Shown piece after piece: positions 4,393 to 5,664 of a stretch of 5,664 bases of DNA. Each line of letters starts with the position of its first letter. Position 1 is the first letter of the stretch. Origin of the DNA: Solirubrobacteraceae bacterium (lineage in GTDB: Bacteria > Actinomycetota > Thermoleophilia > Solirubrobacterales > Solirubrobacteraceae). A program made the translations under genes and the position numbers. The stretch covers positions 1-5,664 of the forward strand of contig JAICJK010000189.1 of NCBI GenBank assembly GCA_025928415.1, written 5' to 3'. Below the pieces are notes generated by a model, which saw nothing but the letters and a program-made list of their open reading frames with translations, did no database searches and was not told where the DNA came from.

Positions 4393-5664
4393 GTGTCCAC
4401 GGCCCCCTCGCTCTACCGCCGCCACCGCCCCCGGAGCTTCGCCGACGTCGTCGGGCAGGAGCACGTCGTGCGGACGCTGCGCAACGCCGTCCAGCAGGAC
4501 AAGCTCCATCACGCCTACCTCTTCGTGGGTTCGCGCGGGACGGGCAAGACCTCCATGGCCAAGATCCTGGCGGCGTGCCTGAACTGCTCCGGGCCGCCCG
4601 AATCGCCGCGCACCGGCCCGACCGTCGAGCCCTGCGGCGTCTGCCCGTCCTGCCGCTCGATCGCGTCGGCCACCTCGCTGGACGTCATCGAGATGGACGC
4701 GGCGTCCAACAACTCCGTCGACGACATCCGCGGGCTGCGCGATGCCGTCGCGTTCGCGCCCGTCTCCGGCCGCTTCAAGGTCTACATCCTCGACGAGGCG
4801 CACATGCTGTCCACCGCGGCGTGGAACGCGTTCCTCAAGACGCTCGAGGAGCCGCCGCCGTCGACGATCTTCGTGCTGGCCACGACCGAGGCCAACAAGG
4901 TGCTGCCCACGGTCGTCGACCGCTGCCACCGCTTCGACTTCACGCGCCCCACGGTCGAGCAGCTCGCCGCGGTCGTCCAGCGGGTGGCCGACGCCGAGTC
5001 GATCGCGATCCCGAAGGACGCGGTCGCGCTGCTGGCGCGCCACGCCACGGGCTCCTTCCGCGACGCGCTCGGCACGCTCGAGCAGCTCGTCACCTACTCC
5101 GGGCCGCAGATCGTGGTCGAGGACGTGCTCGCCGTGCTCGGGGTCGCCGACGCGGACCTGCTGTTCGGCGCGCTGGACGCCGTCGCCGCCCACGACGCGC
5201 GCGCGGCGCTGCAGGCGGTCGGGCGCCTGGTCGACACGGGGCGCGACGTCGCGCGGTTCGTCACCGACCTCGAGGCCCACGCGCGCGAGCTGATGGTCGT
5301 GCAGACGCTCGGCGAGGTCCCGCCCGAGCTGGCGGTCACTCCCGACCGCGACTCCCGTCTGACCGAGCAGGCGGGGCGGCTGACCGGCGGCGACGTCGTC
5401 CGGGTGCTCGACGGCTTGGCCGCGGCCCAGCGCGCCACGAAGGACGGCGCGGACGCCCGCACGCAGCTCGAGCTCGCGCTCGTCAAGGCGGCCACGCCCG
5501 AGGTCGACGCTTCCACGCGCGCGCTGCTGGCCCGCCTGGAGCGCCTCGAGCACGCGCTCGCCGGCGCCCCGCGCGCGGTCCCGCCGGTCACGGTGCCGGC
5601 GCCGGTCGCGCCGGTCGCGCCGCCGCCGGGGCTGCCGCCTCAGCCGACGATGGGGGGCGACGAC
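4393..5664 (+). CDS. dnaX: DNA polymerase III subunit tau/gamma (DnaX), 3' end missing
   Basis: The AAA+ clamp-loader subunit that loads the sliding clamp onto primed DNA and, in its long tau form, holds the polymerase at the fork. The visible 424 residues start at GTG (4393) and run off the right edge with no stop. In order: 'YRRHRPRSFADVVGQEH' (8-24), Walker A 'GSRGTGKT' (46-53), a zinc-binding module with Cys65, Cys81, Cys84 and Cys87, Walker B 'VYILDEAHM' (130-138), sensor 1 'LATTE' (162-166), 'VDRCHRFDF' (175-183) at the place of the arginine-finger SRC motif, and sensor 2 'GSFRDAL' (220-226). The collar-type helical domain follows to about residue 390. Residues from about 394 are Ala/Pro-rich and begin the linker that usually precedes the tau-specific region. 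Two differences from E. coli are visible: Asp replaces Ser in the SRC motif, and the first zinc loop is about seven residues longer. No slippery A-rich frameshift site is in the part seen. It is transcribed away from the other four genes. Confidence 0.96.
   Translation, partial: MSTAPSLYRRHRPRSFADVVGQEHVVRTLRNAVQQDKLHHAYLFVGSRGTGKTSMAKILAACLNCSGPPESPRTGPTVEPCGVCPSCRSIASATSLDVIEMDAASNNSVDDIRGLRDAVAFAPVSGRFKVYILDEAHMLSTAAWNAFLKTLEEPPPSTIFVLATTEANKVLPTVVDRCHRFDFTRPTVEQLAAVVQRVADAESIAIPKDAVALLARHATGSFRDALGTLEQLVTYSGPQIVVEDVLAVLGVADADLLFGALDAVAAHDARAALQAVGRLVDTGRDVARFVTDLEAHARELMVVQTLGEVPPELAVTPDRDSRLTEQAGRLTGGDVVRVLDGLAAAQRATKDGADARTQLELALVKAATPEVDASTRALLARLERLEHALAGAPRAVPPVTVPAPVAPVAPPPGLPPQPTMGGDD
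5599..5625. repeat. 9-bp tandem repeat in the dnaX linker
   Basis: GCGCCGGTC occurs twice in succession (5599-5607, 5608-5616), followed by a partial third copy (5617-5625). It encodes the Pro-Ala-Pro-Val-Ala-Pro-Val-Ala-Pro linker after the collar domain. Such low-complexity linkers are typical of DnaX and are expected to vary in length between strains. Confidence 0.5.

Noticed and set aside
2822..4582. Plus-strand open frame (586 codons) opposite the GT-C-like gene and reaching into dnaX
   Set aside because: Low-complexity Arg/Gln/Glu/Pro-rich translation. Its end overlaps the real dnaX coding sequence in another frame, so it is a shadow.
4354..5553. Minus-strand open frame (399 codons) opposite dnaX
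   Set aside because: It is antisense to a textbook DnaX with all AAA+ motifs; the translation is charged low complexity without domains.
5599..5664. Programmed frameshift signal in dnaX for making gamma
   Set aside because: No slippery A-rich heptamer is present in the visible part; the C/G-rich linker repeat is ordinary low-complexity coding sequence.
1..5664. CRISPR array, tRNA or rRNA gene, insertion sequence or phage element
   Set aside because: No spaced direct repeats, cloverleaf-like segments, transposase or integrase motifs, or terminal inverted repeats with target duplications were seen on reading both strands by eye.

Overview
The window comes from a very GC-rich bacterial chromosome (roughly 70% G+C or more by eye, not computed). 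It carries an actinobacterial-type dnaX start and proteins that look like those of the class Thermoleophilia (Solirubrobacterales: Conexibacter, Solirubrobacter, Patulibacter and relatives). That placement is inferred from recalled resemblance of the membrane protein beside dnaX and of the small lipoprotein; nothing in the window proves it.

Layout, left to right. Four genes lie on the minus strand, so they are transcribed right to left, and one lies on the plus strand. At 1-648 is the first part of a secreted lipoprotein with a fibronectin type III-like fold, running off the left edge. At 712-737 a perfect 26-bp palindrome follows the stop of the next gene and probably acts as a terminator. 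At 745-2178 is a 14-helix DHA2-type major facilitator drug exporter. At 2247-2813 is a TetR-family regulator. At 2906-4324 is a polytopic membrane protein of GT-C glycosyltransferase type. At 4393-5664, divergent from it, is the first part of dnaX, the clamp-loader tau/gamma subunit, running off the right edge. The two truncated end genes have no stop codon inside the window.

How the parts work together. The regulator and exporter form a classical repressor/efflux pair. Two inverted repeats share the pattern GTGAGY-N4-RCTCAC. One (2820-2839) covers the -10 region of a near-consensus promoter (TTGACA, 17 bp, CATACT) for the regulator. The other (2204-2221) lies in the 68-bp gap between regulator and exporter, just upstream of the exporter's Shine-Dalgarno sequence. 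The simplest model is a repressor controlling both its own promoter and exporter expression, released by a compound the pump exports. The promoter position implies that the regulator starts at the ATG at 2813 on an almost leaderless mRNA, not at the upstream GTG at 2837.

dnaX is a housekeeping gene, and its pairing with the GT-C-like gene looks like chromosomal core context. I see no phage, transposon, CRISPR array, tRNA, rRNA or obvious novel defence system. The most informative signals are the operator pair, the short-leader promoter, the U-tract-free terminator palindrome and two sequence peculiarities of DnaX.
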